The notes under the pieces were generated by a model. The model did not search any database and was not told where the DNA came from. It saw nothing but the letters and a program-made list of their open reading frames with translations. A stretch of DNA of 59,749 bases. Source: Alphaproteobacteria bacterium. Its GTDB lineage: Bacteria; Pseudomonadota; Alphaproteobacteria; Micavibrionales; UBA2020. Within the stretch, counting starts at the first letter, position 1. Every line of letters begins with the position of its first letter. The stretch spans positions 1-59,749 of the forward strand of contig WGNE01000013.1 in NCBI GenBank assembly GCA_016124645.1, read 5' to 3'. Of this stretch, positions 58,888-59,749 are shown in pieces. The translations under genes were made by a program, and so were the position numbers.

Positions 58888-59749
58888 ATGACTTTCACCC
58901 TCGCGATCATCGGCCGCCCCAACGTCGGCAAGTCCACGCTGTTCAACCGGCTGGTGGGCAAGAAGCTGGCGCTGGTGCACGACACCCCCGGCCTGACCCG
59001 CGACTGGCGGGAGGCGGAGGCCGAGCTGCGCGGGCTGAAGTTCCGCGTCATCGACACCGCGGGGCTCGAGGAAAGCTTCGACGCCTCCATCCCCGCGCGG
59101 ATGCGCCAGCAGACCGAGCGCGCGCTGGCCCGCGCCGACATGGCGATCCTGATGGTGGACGCGCGCAGCGGCCTGACCCCCATGGACCGCCATTTCGCCA
59201 TGTGGATGCGCAAACAAAAGATACCCTGCGCCCTCGTCGTCAACAAATGCGAAAGCCGCGCGCAGCTGGAGGGCATGTACGAGGCTTACGAGCTCGGCCT
59301 CGGCGAGCCCTTGCCGATTTCCGCCGAGCACGGCGACGGGATGGAAGACCTCTACCAGCTCTTGCAGCCGCATGTCGAGGCCGCCACCCCCGCCGCGCCC
59401 GAGATGACGGAGGAAGAGGAGATCGACGCCTACTTCCAGAAATACCAGGAAGGCGACGAGACCGGCTTCGGCGACGAGGAGACGGGGGAGGAAGACCTCA
59501 ACAACCCCGTCAAGATCGCCATCGTCGGAAGGCCGAACGTCGGCAAATCCACGCTGCTCAACGCGCTGGTGGGCGAGGAACGCGCGATGACGGGGCCGGA
59601 AGCGGGCATCACCCGCGACGCCATCCACGTCGATTGGGAATTCGGCGGGCGCAAGCTGCGGCTTGTCGATACCGCCGGGATGCGCAAGCGAGCGCGCGTC
59701 GTGGATTACATCGAGCGCATGGCGGTCGAGGATTCGATGCGCGCCATAC
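58888..59749 (+). CDS. der: Ribosome-assembly GTPase Der/EngA (3' end outside the window)
   Basis: First 287 codons of a two-G-domain GTPase for 50S maturation. G-domain 1: GRPNVGKSTLFNRL, DTAGLEE and NKCES (Glu where NKxD is usual, as in other alphaproteobacterial Der). An acidic linker follows (about 165-205, EEEEIDAYFQKYQEGDE). G-domain 2: GRPNVGKSTLLNALVGEERA, GPEAGITRD and DTAGMRKRARV. The KH-like domain is beyond the edge. Confidence 0.96.
   Translation, partial: MTFTLAIIGRPNVGKSTLFNRLVGKKLALVHDTPGLTRDWREAEAELRGLKFRVIDTAGLEESFDASIPARMRQQTERALARADMAILMVDARSGLTPMDRHFAMWMRKQKIPCALVVNKCESRAQLEGMYEAYELGLGEPLPISAEHGDGMEDLYQLLQPHVEAATPAAPEMTEEEEIDAYFQKYQEGDETGFGDEETGEEDLNNPVKIAIVGRPNVGKSTLLNALVGEERAMTGPEAGITRDAIHVDWEFGGRKLRLVDTAGMRKRARVVDYIERMAVEDSMRAI

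Overview
The window is a GC-rich stretch of bacterial chromosome carrying about 66 protein-coding genes and no tRNA, rRNA or CRISPR array that I could find. The gene content points to Alphaproteobacteria: a C4-pathway 5-aminolevulinate synthase at the left edge, SecB with a Tim44-like protein and FxsA, a TrxR-like ferredoxin-NADP reductase, the flgF-flgG-flgA-flgH order, a DUF6468-type flagellar protein after fliM, and an IHF-beta/LapA pair. Several unrecognised lipoproteins and repeat proteins suggest a deep-branching lineage (Micavibrio- or Rhodospirillales-like), but I cannot place it further.

Layout. 0-6.3 kb: hemA (partial), a PfkB sugar kinase, an FkbM methyltransferase, MltA, a Tim44-like protein, FxsA, SecB. 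6.4-10.5 kb (minus): ppsR-aroE-coaE-DUF1223-dnaQ, tightly packed. 10.7-17.7 kb (plus): ferredoxin-NADP reductase, a membrane protein, a [2Fe-2S] ferredoxin, pheS-pheT and a lipoprotein. 17.7-24.6 kb: two more lipoproteins, two tandem acyl-CoA ligases, a phage-type Cys-His-Asp protein and an unknown. 24.7-35.6 kb: two divergent flagellar operons, flgF-flgG-flgA-flgH and fliL-fliM-DUF6468-motE-cheY-(AMIN/TPR protein), facing each other across a 410-bp gap with a sigma-54-type promoter for each. 35.6-45.7 kb: ankyrin and unknown helical proteins, LapA, IHF-beta, a UbiH-type hydroxylase, a sulfotransferase, ArgE, an N-formylglutamate amidohydrolase-like enzyme and a protein with two degenerate RelA-type HD modules. 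45.8-50.2 kb: a site-2 protease, an operon of five small coiled-coil paralogues, PyrE and a PilZ protein. 50.4-59.7 kb: rpmI-rplT, radA-cvpA-(small membrane protein)-SDR-CDF transporter, an ankyrin protein, YfgM-like protein, BamB and Der (partial).

Most of the window is housekeeping. The parts that stand out are: (i) the five-gene tandem array of short coiled-coil paralogues at 47.0-48.4 kb with its own promoter; (ii) pheS, whose first ~360 bases are AT-rich while the rest is GC-rich, with an extended N-terminus; (iii) the double pseudo-HD protein at 43.7 kb; (iv) a dispersed palindromic repeat present in three copies with a variable core; (v) two enzymes whose only start giving a complete N-terminus appears to be CTG; (vi) the paired sigma-54 promoters; and (vii) conserved neighbourhoods with a member missing (purF after cvpA, maf between ppsR and aroE, rplT apart from pheS).
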